From Notospermus geniculatus (lineage: Eukaryota; Nemertea; Pilidiophora; Heteronemertea; Lineidae), in contig NMRB01000212.1 of NCBI GenBank assembly GCA_002633025.1, positions 82,831 to 146,830 on the forward strand: DNA of 64,000 bases, given 5' to 3'. Position numbers and translations under genes: made by a program. This document shows, one piece after another, positions 20,791 through 33,829 of the stretch; positions within the stretch are counted from its first letter, which is position 1; each line of letters opens with the position of its first letter. The notes beneath the pieces are model-generated. The model saw nothing but the letters and a program-made list of their open reading frames with translations. It had not been told where the DNA came from and searched no databases.

Positions 20791-22851
20791 GTGACCAGTC
20801 ACCTGCCTCTCGTGGCAGCGACCTACATGTACATGTAGGACAGAGAATTGAGATGCCATCGATCAGAGCTCGGTGGTTAAGATATCTGTTCTCTACAACG
20901 AAGGGAATACAATGTGTGTATTTAGTGAAACTCTCAATTCGATTGTCTAACGATTAAAGTTACTTAATTCATCATCACAAACCTCGCCCATGTTTCTCTT
21001 CGTTCACTCCAAGCGAACACGAGAACAATTTCCGAGTCGAAATCCGTTACGAAGTCAAGACATGCTCAGAATCAACTGTTCCTATCGTTAGTAATGAAAA
21101 AACACCGGTTGCGGAAAATCTCCCCGAACCGGTCTAATGACTTACAGTGTAGAGCTCTGTGACTACGTGACGATGATAATAAGTCAGTTGAATGTCATGA
21201 TACATAGCCCATTATTCATTGTACGGTGGTAATTTGCCGCCGACCGTTGGCGGTGTGCCGCTGTGAAACATCGCAGCTGATGAGCGGTGGATATCCGTGA
21301 TTTTGCGTGGTTGCTGGCTTATCAACTGAGCACAGCGATCGCCTGTAACTTCATATGACGTACGGGTTGAACTGAACATAGTCGGGAAGTGTATTATTAC
21401 TTAGGCTGGGCACGCAGTTCTTTTTTCTATCGTGCGACTGGAGAATATGACCAGAAAATGCGACCAATGTGGCGGCGATAACTGTGTATTGCCAACTCAA
21501 GAAATTTAAGTAGATTCCGTCACAAAGCATGCCCGTGGAGAGCTTTGGTTTCTAAAAAAATGCAGAATTTCCGAAAGCTAAGCTGCTGTGAAGAAGTGAT
21601 GTGAGTGCACTGGACTTTTTTCGGGTAAATCGCCCAACATCCGGCGGTATTTCGGCCGTGTGATCCGAAATGTTTGGAGATTTGATCCCAACATTCAGGT
21701 CCTTTTCCCGGATGCCAATCTGGGACAAGAATACCTCAACAGACGACTGATTTCATCGCTTCATTAGAGAACGAATAACAGCATATCTCTCATGCTTCAA
21801 ACATTCCTGCACTCGTCCTATCGCCAAGACGACCAGTTCGTCTCGCACGCCATCTTGCAAAGGAGAGCTGAAACTGGTTCCCTGCCTCCGGTCCTCTCAT
21901 TCCATCATATCTTTCACGGTTGATGATTCTGTGATAGATGACGGGTCCAGGGTTGAGACTCCGCTGACGATGTTTTCGATAATTACTGTCATTTAAAAAC
22001 CCATTACCGTATCTACTGATCGCTTAACCGTGGTATGATTAGCTCATCAAATTTTATTAATATACATACATCATCTTGGTAAGTAAGGAAGCCGAGCAAT
22101 TAGTTTGTTGTATCGGTTCGATGACTTCTCATATGATGTATGATCTGCTTGGCCGATCAGGAATGATCGCATAGCTGTGAGACAGAGACGGTCCTCTGCT
22201 ACACGGCCTGTGGTATCGGTGACATGATTGGCTTGTTCTCTGGCTTCGGCTCTATCTAAAAAATAACAAGCAGCGATTACCCGAAGCATTACCTGATGTT
22301 GGATATTTGCCATTGGCATGTGCAGGATATGGCTCTTCCCGCTTTCACCTAAATTTACAGGAGAGAAGGTGTTCTTTGTGAGCAGAATTAGCAGGCAATA
22401 TGGCCGACACAACTGAGCACACCGCCATCTTGCTGTATCTCTCATTGCAAGATTCAGGTACAGGAGCTGACTGTAGTTCCGAGCTGACTGCAGTCCCGAA
22501 GCTGAAGTTGGTGGTAAATGGTATTAGTAAAACCTCGGAGTACATGTACTTGACAAATATAATTCCTCCAAGGTAAAACGAAACATTCAATGCAACCCAG
22601 GTAAAGCCCGGGTCTCTCCAATCCACCTATTGTCTTCCAAGAGTTCGTCAGCTCCCTCCTCAATCACCTGGAAGCCACTAGTGTCACCGTCTAGCACGGG
22701 GCTTCCGTGTCACTAATAGCTCACTTCGGCAGGATGATAAATGGAGCAAAGTTACAAGGAAGGAACATGTAATTCACAGCACGCACGAGCCGGGGCTCTT
22801 TGCCACTCCTTGCTATAATCAGATACATTCTCCACAGGAGATATGCGGTTA
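20791..22851. other. Unique sequence, no supported gene
   Basis: A 124-codon minus frame (22071-22445) contains GESGKS, which resembles a P-loop, but the surrounding sequence does not match any GTPase or ATPase. Two overlapping TACATGTA words lie near 20826 and one near 22543. Confidence 0.35.
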
Positions 22852-23201
22852 GAGAACGCAAGGTGCCAAGGGGAACATCATATGATCACATACAACACGA
22901 CAGCTTCAAATTCCCAATCAGTGGTCCTTTGGGAATGAAAAGCCCTTAGAACCTTCCCTTCTTGTCCGTGTTCCTTGTCGTAGGGGTATGGTTTGTAAAT
23001 GTAACAGCCACAATGAGAATGCTAGGTGCCGAGGGAAACATCACAATTCACATGATCACATACAAAACTACAGACACGACAGTCGTTTAAATTCCCAATC
23101 AGTGGTTCTTTGGGAATGAAGGCTTCAGACCCTTCTTCTGTATTCCGCGTTCCGTGTCGTCGTAGGGGTAGGGTTTGTAAACGTAACAGCCACAATGAGC
23201 A
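22852..23201 (+). repeat. Tandem duplication, two units of about 165-185 bp
   Basis: Unit 1 (about 22852-23013) and unit 2 (about 23014-23201) share GATCACATACAA, AATTCCCAATCAGTGGT, TTTGGGAATGAA, GTAGGGGTA and AACAGCCACAATGAG in the same order. Unit 2 has small insertions. Each carries a CCAATCAG word. Confidence 0.85.
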
Positions 23202-24349
23202 ATATACCGAGATTAATAGCAGAGTGTCAACCTCTGATGCTCTGAGCCCAACCGTCCTTTCAGGGTACAAATATATCCCTGTGTCTGTGGGGAGACAGAA
23301 GTGCAATAATCGTTAGCTAGAGCAAATAATATCTTTGACAAGGAAGCCAGGCGTTCGCTTTTGAAGGTCGTAAGATCTGGCTTTATACCAACCTGGGCTT
23401 TGTGGATTCTCCTATATTGAATTGTATCTGGTGTTGATACTTTAGCAGGAAAGACGCCGGGAGAAAGCGTTCGTGTACTTTGATGGAAACGTGAAGAAAA
23501 TGAATTCAGGTTCCGATGATTGCTCCGGGGGAACGCACCCAGGATGGGAATATTACTAAGAATGTATATTACTTGTGATATTAACCCAAGAAGAAAATGC
23601 CAGAGGTCGAGATGGGGCTGAACGTATATGACCAGGAAATAGATTGACGGGTATATTAACCGTTCTATGAGACATTGCATCAGAGAAACGTATCAGAACA
23701 TTAAAAATATGGTTTCTGTCGAACGTTCCAGTAAATTGTCACAAGAACTTTTTTCACTGGTGGTTGGCTGACCGGTAATTCTTAGCAATACAATTGCTTT
23801 TGCCAGAAGTAGGCGTGTTATAAGGAACAAAGCACCATAAGAAGGCCTAGTGACCTGAGAAGTCGACTAAAAATAGCTTTTACAGGCTAAATATCGGCAA
23901 AGTGTTGTCGTGCGGCAATGTTGGGAAACTTGGCCTTTATTCTTTGGTAACAATACAACCGTCATAAAAGCGGTAATTGGGTCTTTTCACCTTTTTTTCT
24001 AAATTCCTTGAGAAGAAGTCATATGACGTCTCCGTAAAATCAAAATCTCCAGAGTAATTTCAAAAAAAGGCGTGTAATTGGTATCATTGAAAGATATTCC
24101 GCGGTGAAGTCTGTGACGGGAAGCCACAGATAGTCTTGTCTCTATTTGCCTTTTTCACCCACTTCACTTCCAAATATGTCCTCTATAACTTAATACAAAA
24201 CACATTTCAAATACGTCCGGCTGCAGCGTCAAGATAGGTAAAACCGCTTTAAGTCGGATAATTAGCTCTCTCTGCTACTATCGGTCGATAGTTAGGGGAT
24301 AAAGTCGGTAATTTTGCAGAATTGTCCCCGGATTTTTCTCCAACAAAGC
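23202..24349. other. Unique sequence, one long chance-length frame
   Basis: The longest open frame of the window lies on the minus strand at 23213-23680 (155 codons). It is rich in S, L, I and R, has no motif I recognise and overlaps the duplicated unit at its end. I do not call it a gene. Confidence 0.35.
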
Positions 24350-25460
24350 GCCTTACAGGCTCTATTCAATAGTATCTTTCATGAGCATATATCGAATCAA
24401 TGGCGGGATTTAATCAGTGCCGTTCCACGCATGATTTGGTATTTTCGATCATTAATTACTTCATTCTGTTGTAATTATGAAACAAGATAACTCCACTCTT
24501 AGATAATTAACTAAAGGATTCTATTTAACATTATTGCATTCCTAAAGTCGATCGCCGTTATCGAAAGAGTCGTGTTGCTCGGCGTGATCTGAATCATCCG
24601 ATTCCACGCGACAAAATTCCTCTTCGATGGTTCAAGGCTTCAGAGAAAGGGAAAAGTCCCAATCGGTGAAGTAGATTGGTTCCTGATCGCACCGGTAGGG
24701 GGCGAAATACTGCGGTCGTAGCCCCTGACGTTCATAATCACGTGATCGGTCCGAAACAGTCCATGAAAAACGCCTTGATTGGTTGAAAACCCACTGATTG
24801 CTCTTTTGTTGAATTAAGGCGACCAATTGACGCATGTTTTCCATTGGCTGCTTCTCCACCGATGACCTGATGACATGCGCCACCTATCTTCAGCGTTTAG
24901 TCCTAGATCGGGAACCCAAACTGAAGTAATCTTGGATGGAACTGTTCTCTTCTCAGAGAGGGTAGGGTTCATATTTTGATCATTGCCATTGGCCTGATGC
25001 TTTACAGTATGTGTGTGACTCCGGCAGTTTATGACACGTCGTCGTCGAAGAAAAAAGCATATGAAAATTTCAGTAGTCTCCCTTGCCCAGCTATCTTATG
25101 TGCCCCAAATTTCCTCACCGAATCGTGAAAACCAATTAAGATTTTAATTGCTTCCTGTGTGCCAAAGCTGATCCAATCTGACGGAGCCCATCTCATCAAC
25201 GATAGGCCAAATTAATCGAAAGCATCCGCATAATTAATTCTGCCAGATCAGTTATGAACTATATCAAATCTAACGCTATTTCTAAGCACTTGGATCATTT
25301 GATTTCCCTATTATCATCATTAACCGACTGGGACTGTCGGATGATTGAAGATTCATGCATTATTTAATTTGAAGTGGGCCTCAGATCAAAGATGGTCGAG
25401 ATTCGGAAGAGCCGATGGTTGCTCATCTTCTATTTGGACAGATTTGTTCATCTAATCATT
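24350..25460. promoter_or_regulatory. Candidate regulatory stretch rich in TAAT cores
   Basis: Unique AT-rich DNA with repeated homeodomain-type cores: CATTAATTAC and GTAATTATG near 24450-24475, GATAATTAAC near 24503, CAATTAAG and TTTTAATTG near 25135-25150, AAATTAATCG near 25210, ATAATTAATTC near 25230 and AATCATTAACC near 25455. There is no coding frame of note. It could hold developmental enhancers or simply be AT-rich intergenic DNA. Confidence 0.2.
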
Positions 25461-28400
25461 AACCCCTTCTCTGCCAATGGCTGTTTTGTTTAGACAATTA
25501 AAACGTACCAAATCCTGAAATCTTATAAAAATCTTGTCACATTGCAAACCATAAGAAAATGCTCGCCCAGAGCTTTCCAATGAATACCTATGTGATGGGT
25601 GTCAAGGGCCTTTAAAGATATTTTACAGATTTTCATCTGATCAAAATATTTTTTTTAAATATTTTCATCTTATCAAAATTGATTGTGGCAGTGAAAGGGT
25701 TAAATTGCAATTTTTTTATTTATACTCGCATTTAAGATATTTCTGAACTGATTTTCTAACAAAACATACGCAGTCTCTCTTTACTATTGTCACATAAAGC
25801 CAGTTAACTTGATGACTGACACAGGACATAACACCAATGAAAGTGAACTTGACATGTCTCCTTGTGTATAATTAGCAATATAAAGGGATGTCATGGCTAA
25901 CAAGAGAGCGAAGACGGAAATACAACTCAGAAAGTGATATTCCTTCTAACGTGAAACATGAGAGGTGGTGTCAAGTTAAAGAGGGAGGTTTTATTTCCGA
26001 TAAGAAAATGTCGTTACTTGAAGTCGGCAAAATCGACTCATCCAACTTGATTCATTGTATACCATGAGATACATCAAGATTAAGGATTAAAATGGCGTTT
26101 TCGTTGAAGGACAGCTGATTCCTCCCGACGAGGGTTGAGTTTTGTAACGGACGGCGTTGTCTCCACTGCGTCACTCTGACAACCAATCCACAATACACAG
26201 GACATCACGAAGAATTAATTTGATGATTCGTCACCAGTGTCGTGGAATTTGTAGTAATCGGTCATAATCTGAAGAAAGAATGATGCTGAGGCACAATGCT
26301 GGTCATGTGGAGCTCATAAATCACACTAATCTCTAAAAAAAATTTATCATCATCCAGCCATCGTCATGCAAGAAACAGCAACTAAAACGCTGATGCAGAA
26401 ATCGACCGATATTCGTCCTATTTTACCAGATGATTACAGAATTATTGCCGTCAAAATCTGTCATAGGGAAACGGCGACGCACGAAAGTCAGTTATTCATA
26501 ACGATTATTATTGGCTAATCGATTGCCATGACAACCAAACATTGCAATCAGTTACCAAGGCAACGGACGTATCGGACATTGTTGTACCTAAGAGTAATTT
26601 CATCCGGAATTGGCGAGTACTTTTACATGCGTCCGTTTACAATGTTTCTGAAAGCGACTTTCCTGTGCTGCTACAACCGATCCCTAACCATGATATTGAT
26701 GATAAACATGACGTGATCCATTTTCCTTTCTTTCTCTCCCTGTTTGTCTTGTGTTACTGTGACATTACCGTGAGTAACGAGGCAGGTCTATCCCGCCTGA
26801 CGGCGCACTGGTTCATCATTCCGACTGCTGGAGAAAAACGTATGAGACAAGTCACGAAATATTAGTGATGGTTGTACGCTTCGTGAGGTGTGTCCAAGCA
26901 ACCACATTGTTGTTTATCAAAGCCAGCCAAGTAATATTGTTGTTGACCCGATGTTGACGCACACCGTCCCCAACCTTCTCCTACAATTCTTATTCCATCA
27001 CGACAACAACAACGACGACGACGACGACGATCGATCGACGCGCCCTCAGACGGATATCTGTCACATTAGACTAGGCTACAGTGCAGGGCGTTTTCTGGCT
27101 CTTTCCTGGTCGGGTGTTGGTGGCTGCTTTTGTTGTTGTTCATAGATTTAATGCACCGGGCTGCCTGACGAGTGCCGAAGACACGAACAACAATTTCTTA
27201 AATTTGTTGCCCCAGATATGACCCGAGTACCATAAGACCCCTACATAAAATAAAGGGCCTTGCAAGTCGATGTGCACGGACCGATGGCATGTAACGAGGA
27301 CGGGAAGTCAGCGTGCTAACGAAGAATGGGTTAATTTCACTAATCATGGAAGAAAGTAGGGGTCTTACTGATGTTGTCTTGACTGCGCCGATGTTTGCCC
27401 TCTTCCATTTTGTCCAGAGTTATCCAACCTTACTTACGAGAAGCATTCCTGCCTCGCGGTACTGAGCTAAGGCTGTCCACGACTCTTTCAGCGCCTTCAT
27501 AAGGATTGGTCCTTTAATAACATCGATGCCGTCAGCTTGGCTAACAACAGAAGCTCTACCGCTTCCTGTCTCATAATGCCATCCTTAAACAAACATGATC
27601 CAGCGGAGAAGACCCAGACTATATTATATCATTGTCACTTTATGAGTTTGATGAATGGTCTACTCTAAGGGTAGATAGCGTCACTGACTCTAGGCTAAGT
27701 ACCTCTCAGGCGAGCCGAAATAGACCAGAATCGGCAGTCTCCCGGAAAATATTTTTGATTGATTCGGGCAACTGTGACATTTATTGTGGCCTAATGGGAA
27801 CAAACTAAATTTCCGTGATATTTTCCAATGAAAGCCATGCTCACGGAGCGAACCGCGCCCGTAATCGTGTTCATTCATCTATCCCCACTTCATTTATATG
27901 GTCAGAAACACGACGGGGGGTCTCTCTGCCAGGGCCCTGGAGGGGCGTGGAGGGAGAGCGAAATTTGAAAAAAGCGTTATCAATCTTCGCTGTCGAGACG
28001 TGGAAGGATCGTTATGGCGAGGAAAACCCCGGCCAAAGAGTGGAGAAATAAGGGGTCGTATATTGAGTATCCAAAAGTAGCTGTGGATTAGGAGGTCGAG
28101 TATGAAACTGGTAGCACACCTGAATCAGGCAGCACGCGTACAAATTCATGTCTCTCTGCGAGATTGGAAATCATGTCTGTGCACCGTGTCGCGGACATGA
28201 AACTCTGTGTTGAATAGGGTTTTTCCAAGTTTAGGAGAATGCAGGTAGAGGTCTCATAGCCTCGTGAATGTCCCCAAAATGCTTGCCAGATACGTACATG
28301 TACTTCAAAGAATCAACCCCTTAGTTTTCAGCACACATTGAAAAAACTGCAGGCAGAGCTCTAATGTATTCAGATAGAGCATAGTACATTTTACACTACA

Positions 28401-29540
28401 CTATCCGCGAACGTAGGCTATTTCGGAATTGAGTACAGTGTGACTTTAAGTAAAAGCATTTGCTAAATTTTTTGAATACCAGTCTTTATCTCACAGACAT
28501 GGCTCGAGATGGTCTCACTGAGATTTCCGTCTGTACCACAATATCAGGCTGTAAACTTGTCATCAGGGGGGCATGGTCAGTTGAGGTAAAAGCGCTGTCT
28601 ACTACTACAGAGTACATTGTAGAGTAGAGTGCAGCTGTTACTTCCTTCATCTATCATCCCACTGAATACCAGAGGTGAGATACTGCCTTACCATAGAGGG
28701 GCAGACTATCACCGTCAGTCACACTTGTATAGACCCTTCCTAAATCAGTGGCTAATGTTGGAACTAACATTTACCAATTTGACGTCATCAAAGGAATTCA
28801 AGAGCTGCAGTCAACTGTGAAAGTATTCTTTGTGTGGCCATTTTGACGCTTAGAATTTCCTCATTCTACGTCAGCTTTGAACACCCAGCGCCATATTATA
28901 GGAAGGGTGTATGTCTGGCAAATAGTGCTTTCCATATCGAAAGACATGGCAAAGCTTGTTGTCGTTGACGCCGAGTGATCAAAAAGTAAGGGTTTATTGG
29001 GCATTGGGCGCCAACACAATGCTAGCCGCCGAACACTACACTAATCAAGAGAATGTATCAATTAAATAACCATGTGCTGTACGATGAAAGAGGACGCTTT
29101 GGGCATCAGATCATAATGGAAATATCCTAACCACGGGCGATCGAGAAGCAAAAGCAATCTCCGTAACCTAAAATAACAGCAATGATTGAATTTATGCCTG
29201 TTCTAAATCAAATTTTGCAAAGTCGTGCGAGGTATTCCGTTTCCATGGCAACGTTGGCATCGGAACTTTGCGTTTGATAGATAATCCGGGAGACAAATCG
29301 GGAACTGTCCTAAGTCGTGATAAATACGCAAATTAGACGTGTGTGAAACCATAAACAGTAAAGAAAAGCTTCTGCGGGGGATTTTTCTGATCGTTCGCTT
29401 TGTAGATTATCTGATTTGTCATCGGTAAAACCAGGTTCTTTGCCGACCAGAAGAAGCCAGGTATTCGCCTACCTGCCCTTTCTGGAACTACGAGCAAGAT
29501 GGTAGGCCAAGCTGACCTGTTGCCCGATGGGTTGCTCAAC
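25461..29540. other. Unique sequence, no supported gene
   Basis: A 107-codon frame at 26542-26865 (+) and two overlapping frames at 27815-28080 have no recognised motif. A 12-bp palindrome CCAGGGCCCTGG lies near 27929. A short inverted pair, TAAGACCCCTAC near 27233 and GTAGGGGTCTTA near 27357, may be the ends of a degraded element. Confidence 0.35.
27001..27036 (+). repeat. (ACG)n / (AAC)n microsatellite
   Basis: CGACAACAACAACGACGACG continues as about six ACG units, followed by GATCGATCG. Confidence 0.9.
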
Positions 29541-29910
29541 ACGGGCACTCAATCGGAGCGGGCAGTCAATCGGAGCTGTCAGTCAGTTGACCAATAGGAG
29601 TCACACGGCCCAATTCAATGCCTAGCGGACCCATTCATGGTTGACTGAGCACCAATCAGGAGAATTTTCTGTTTTATTGCCCTGCTAGAACTTCGCTGCC
29701 GCCATTTGGCCATAGGCGTGGCTGACTGCTCTTATTCCAACGCAACAATTCAACTGTCACTGTGTCACAGAACCTGAGTCGTGGGAACCAATCAGAACAC
29801 TCGTTAGAAACTAACTCAAGTCCTTGTAACCATGAAGAATCCAATCAGATCGTTCATGACCATGAAAGGACCAATCAGCGTTCTTGATTCCAGCAAGAAC
29901 CAATCAGAGT
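29541..29910. promoter_or_regulatory. Cluster of CCAAT boxes (NF-Y-type sites)
   Basis: CCAATCAG occurs near 29655, 29790, 29843, 29870 and 29899, with CCAATAG near 29591 and two CAATCGGAGC words near 29551 and 29568. The last four are spaced about 53, 27 and 29 bases apart, each preceded by A or GAA. CCAATCA is the known NF-Y core. The left half is the reverse-strand MITE copy. The right half may be a second repeat, since CGTGGGAACCAATCAGAAC recurs near 57620. Confidence 0.35.
29568..29738 (-). mobile_element. CCAAT-bearing MITE, copy 2 of 4
   Basis: Reverse-strand copy. It begins CAATCGGAGCTGTCAGTCAG and ends GACTGCTCTTATTCC. Internal landmarks CAATTCAATGCCTAGCGGAC, GAGCACCAATCAGGAG and GCTGCCGCCATTTGGCC are reverse complements of those in the other copies. 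The centre is diverged (ATTTTCTGTTTTATTGCCC). Confidence 0.8.
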
Positions 29911-31756
29911 GCGACAGACAGCTGAGATTTGAATAGATTGAATTCTATGCACCAGCTTTCGTTTGAATTTCCGAATCCCATGGTGATTAATGGTTTTCAT
30001 TTCCTAGGTAACAAGACAGTCGAGATAAAAGTTTTTGCATGCTGACTTGTCAGATTCATATTACTCTCCATTAATTCTCCAACCGCTGCTTTTTTCGTTC
30101 CATCTCAGACGTAAGGGAATGCAATTTATCACCACCCACTGATGATGGCCGGGATCTGAAACCAATCAGACGCCGGCTAACAACGCGTCGGAATTAGCCC
30201 CGGGACAATTATTAGTGACATGAAAATCATTATAGCTGCTTATTTTACTGTGCAGTTGATCAAGTAGAAAATTAGTTTGCTTTATTGGTCAAAAGTTATC
30301 AATCCGCTCATCGTTTCATCTTCGAGTGATTGTAATGGCGGATCACTAAACGACCGATCATGTCAGGCGGTTGGTGTTGTGTACAATCCTCGTGCCGCTC
30401 TTGCCAATACATCAGATTGGAAATTACTGATATTATGATAAAGTATATATAAAGTCAATTTCCAGAATATTTAGCAAATTTTCGACCCCAACCGGGGTCT
30501 TCTTCAGGCTGGAACTTTACAATCTGAAACTCTAGAAAAGACTGAGCTGAAATCCAAATGTAGATCTGAAGTATCGAACCCAAACAGGATGGGTCAGCAA
30601 TTAAGGAATGAAAAGAGTCCAAGCCCCAAAAATTGGTTGCTCAACCTAACAAGGAATGTAATTAGTGAATGTAAGGCTTGATATTATGAAATGTAAACTT
30701 GTCTCCACCGTGGAAATCATCGACAAAACGGGATGACTGCGTCTAGATATAAAATCTGTCTTTCTTTTAGCAATGAAATCACGATGCCGCATGTTGTTCA
30801 AATACATGTAGAGTGAAGCAGCCGTGTGACGTAATAGCTAGTTTTGTTGCTTTCTGCAAGTTCAACTTTCATTTGAAGGGTTTCGCTCCAAGATCGTCAA
30901 ACGTGTACCCGGTCCCAATCAAAGCTGCGATACATAACGGTCCAGGAAAACAGCGAACTAGTCCACACAGTCGTAATTTGTTCCTAGTCTCGCACTTGCC
31001 ATTCTTCTCTCCCGGCTGATGAAACGACACCCTGTAACGTAGCGCATCGTGCCTAGCTTATCAAAGAGTTATCTGCGCACGTGACAGGGACCAACCAATC
31101 AGCGTCCGCATCAGATCTGCATGAGATTTTTGTTTCAGACCTTGACGTCAGCCTAGTGAGACCATCAATCAGGCTGGGTGCGCGAGACTAGCGCTGTCAA
31201 CAACAACGACGCCTGGCCTTAGCGTGATGAACTTCTTTGGTTTCGCGCGTATGGTCATCTTCCGCTGTCTTTCACTGCCTTTGTTCCATTCAGTCTCATT
31301 GCTGCTTTAGTGGCATGACTCTACGATAGATGGAATTGATGTCGATGGTTTGATTTGATCATCAGTTCTTCTAAAACCCTGCCATCCTCTTTCTTAGTAC
31401 GAGAACCCACCACGCTCGATGCTGCGGTGTCTGTCTGATGGAGCCATCTATGCCAATGAATTGTCGAAGGTTTATCCTGGCACTGGGGTATTTTCGGATG
31501 ACGCGGAGAAGAGGTTTCTCTTATCTTCTGGCATGTCTTGTCGTCAGCAGAGAGCTCATAGCCATTCTTCAGAGATTCTTCTAGAGCTTCTCATTCCTCC
31601 AAGGATAATATGTACATTTGTATGATGTGCCTAGATATGATTCTGTACAGACGGCAAGTATAGTACTACGTCAGTGACATAACAGGGGTCAAACAATAGG
31701 CCTACTCGCTGAGTGATTAGACGGACGTTGACGCAATTCAAGAAGGTTCAATAGGG
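29911..31756. other. Unique sequence with a partial MITE, no gene
   Basis: CCAATCAG lies near 30162 and 31096 and a TACATGTA near 30803. The 30462-30543 fragment is described separately. Frames are short and unconvincing. Confidence 0.35.
30462..30543 (+). mobile_element. Partial (half) copy of the 163-bp palindromic element
   Basis: TTTTCGACCCCAACCGGGGT, a spacer and GGAACTTTACAATCTGAAAC then TCTAGAAAAGAC match the left arm of the palindrome at 56343-56505 up to its exact centre. The right arm is missing here. It shows that the palindrome at 56 kb belongs to a dispersed family. Confidence 0.8.
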
Positions 31757-31873
31757 AGTTTTCGCAAAGCCCCCGAAACGCTACGCCAACGCCAAACGTT
31801 CGATGCCACGAAGAGAGCACCGAACAAAAGGACAGACGTTCGCGTTGGCGTTTTGGGGGCTTTGCTAAAACTC
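31757..31873 (+). mobile_element. GAGTTTT-type MITE, copy 4, best-preserved ends
   Basis: Begins GAGTTTTCGCAAAGCCCCCG and ends with the almost exact complement GGGGGCTTTGCTAAAACTC. The inner repeat GAAACGCTACGCCAACGCC pairs with GTTCGCGTTGGCGTTTTGG. Its termini are the cleanest of the four copies and serve as the reference for the family. It lies 20 kb from the others, which confirms dispersal. Confidence 0.88.
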
Positions 31874-33187
31874 TGTATTTATGAACCGTGGTTCCGAACA
31901 GGGCCACTTTTATTGCCAGTTCTTTGCTATCTTGCATAGTTCGACATTGGCTTTTCTGGTTCCCAGTTGCAGCTGCCGTCCATGGTGGCAATGGCAACAT
32001 AGAGTGATGGTCCACCAGTCCGTGGTCCTTGGTATGTGTTCATGCCACCCGCTTCATTCCAGTGTCATAACTGATGAGCGACAACCACGCCATGGCCTGC
32101 TATACCTTACAGTGGCCGTTGACCCTCTCGCTTGATCAACATCGAGATTGAGTACGGGACGCTTCAATACTTCCATGCCGCGGGGGGCGAGCTTCCGAAA
32201 AACGAAAACAAAGACATGGTAAATGTGGAACTGATATCTCCGGCGATTGCCAAAAGTCGGCCTCGCGACAGCAGGACCAACCGTTAAAGGACCAGGACCA
32301 CCTCCAAAAGGAAAGTGGTTAGAAACATGCGGGGGGGGGGTATAGGCCTATGCTAGATGTGTAATCGATATGTAAGGTTTACATTGTACCTCCAGACGTC
32401 TCCGATTTTCACGAAAGTGCCTTACGCCATCTTATATCTTATATCTTAGAATCAAGGACGTGGGCTGCGGTCGGAAAACTAAGAGGCGTGAACGACCCCT
32501 GTATCATCGTCCGGCGTATGGTGGCAAATCTCTTACATGCGGACAAAACATTAGGCTCCGTTCATGACATTCAAAAAGAGATTAAATAACAACTTTTTGC
32601 TGCGGCAATTGTTAATTGGATATTACCCTATATAAATTTTAATCGTATGTTTACTTTCAGGGAGCAGAATCAATTGCTTAATATGATTTGCCCGGGGTGA
32701 ACGGCGGGTTTATTCTTGAATGGCTCTAAATTCTCAAGTTTTTAATAAATGGGGACAAGTTCTTCAATCTTCTGGCAATAGAAAATGCGTTGGATTGCAT
32801 TTTATTGAATTAAATATGTTTTAAGCTAAGTTATCCTAAATAATTCATTTAAGTTGTGATGAACAGCATGTGTTTATAGTCGCGGCTGTCTGATGGTTGT
32901 CTGGTGGGTCATCAGACGGCTTCTTAAGACGAAAAACAAACAGTTAATTCTGGAAAAGGTTGCTTAGACTCGGAAAATGAAACTACAGTACATACATACT
33001 TTTCGTGGCTTCGGAGCCAGATAAGTCAACTCCGTCTAACTTCGGTAAAGTTCGGCCTACTCGGGCGAAACAAGATTATGCAAATGCTTTCCGGCTTTGC
33101 CAGCGGCAGACCGCGTTTGTCATTGAATGATGACTCCAGACACGCTAGATATATGTATATAACCACTCACTGTTCAATAACAGGGAT
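31874..33187. other. Unique sequence, no gene seen
   Basis: A run of ten G is near 32331. AT-rich DNA with TTAATTGG and AATTAAAT words fills 32580-32860. No frame is convincing. Confidence 0.35.
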
Positions 33188-33503
33188 GTTTCGCAAATCT
33201 GACGAAACACGAAGTACGAAATACGAAATTCAACTTCATTTCCAGGACCTGATATATTTCTCGAGACGTTTGGTATCACAAATGTCCCTGCTGCCTTCCA
33301 GTGCGTCTTTTAGCGTATCATGTAAGACCGAGAGAGTTATGGTGCCTCTTGAATTTTTAAATTTCCACTTCGTATCTATGAAGTGGAAGCGAAAGATCAA
33401 CAGGCGATATTTGTCGTACCAACCATCTCCTGAAATACATTACGTTAGGTAATGAAGTCCAATTTCGTATTTCGTACTTCGTGTTTCGTCAGATTTGCGA
33501 AAC
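33188..33503. mobile_element. Inverted-repeat element, 55-bp arms, 316 bp
   Basis: The left arm begins GTTTCGCAAATCTGACGAAA and runs through CACGAAGTACGAAATACGAA. The right arm is its near-exact reverse complement and ends GTCAGATTTGCGAAAC at 33503. Arms pair over about 55 bp with two or three differences. The 200-bp centre is not repeated. A 124-codon frame covers the left arm and the centre, but it starts outside the element and looks incidental. I see no other copy. Confidence 0.85.
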
Positions 33504-33829
33504 CTCACTTATAGACATGTTTTTGTCATGAGAATCGGGAAAAACAGATTTAATGCAAGGCACAATTTCACCACCAAAGCAGAAATCGTGAAAAATACGT
33601 AAAATGTAGGACAAAATATGCCGTTTATGTCGTTGAACCCGATGTAAGGCAAGGCTGAATAAACCATGACTTAATTTTTCACTCTGAATTGAAAAAAAAC
33701 GGATGTTGTTCGCGTTGCCAACTGAACTTAATTTATCACACGAAGATGTAGTTATGAGATTAATAGATGAACACACCATGTTGCTTGCTTTCATTCACCA
33801 TAATTTTGCATGAATGACAGAACGACTTT

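Noticed and set aside
22071-22445. GESGKS in a minus-strand frame as a GTPase P-loop
   Set aside because: None of the residues around it fit a G-alpha or other P-loop protein, and the other nucleotide-binding motifs are absent.
23213-23680. Longest ORF (155 codons, minus strand) as a gene
   Set aside because: Length is near the chance maximum for 64 kb, composition is not coding-like, and it overlaps a duplicated non-coding unit.
33078-33452. 124-codon plus-strand frame as a transposase remnant
   Set aside because: It begins outside the inverted-repeat element and shows no catalytic motif or similarity that I recognise.
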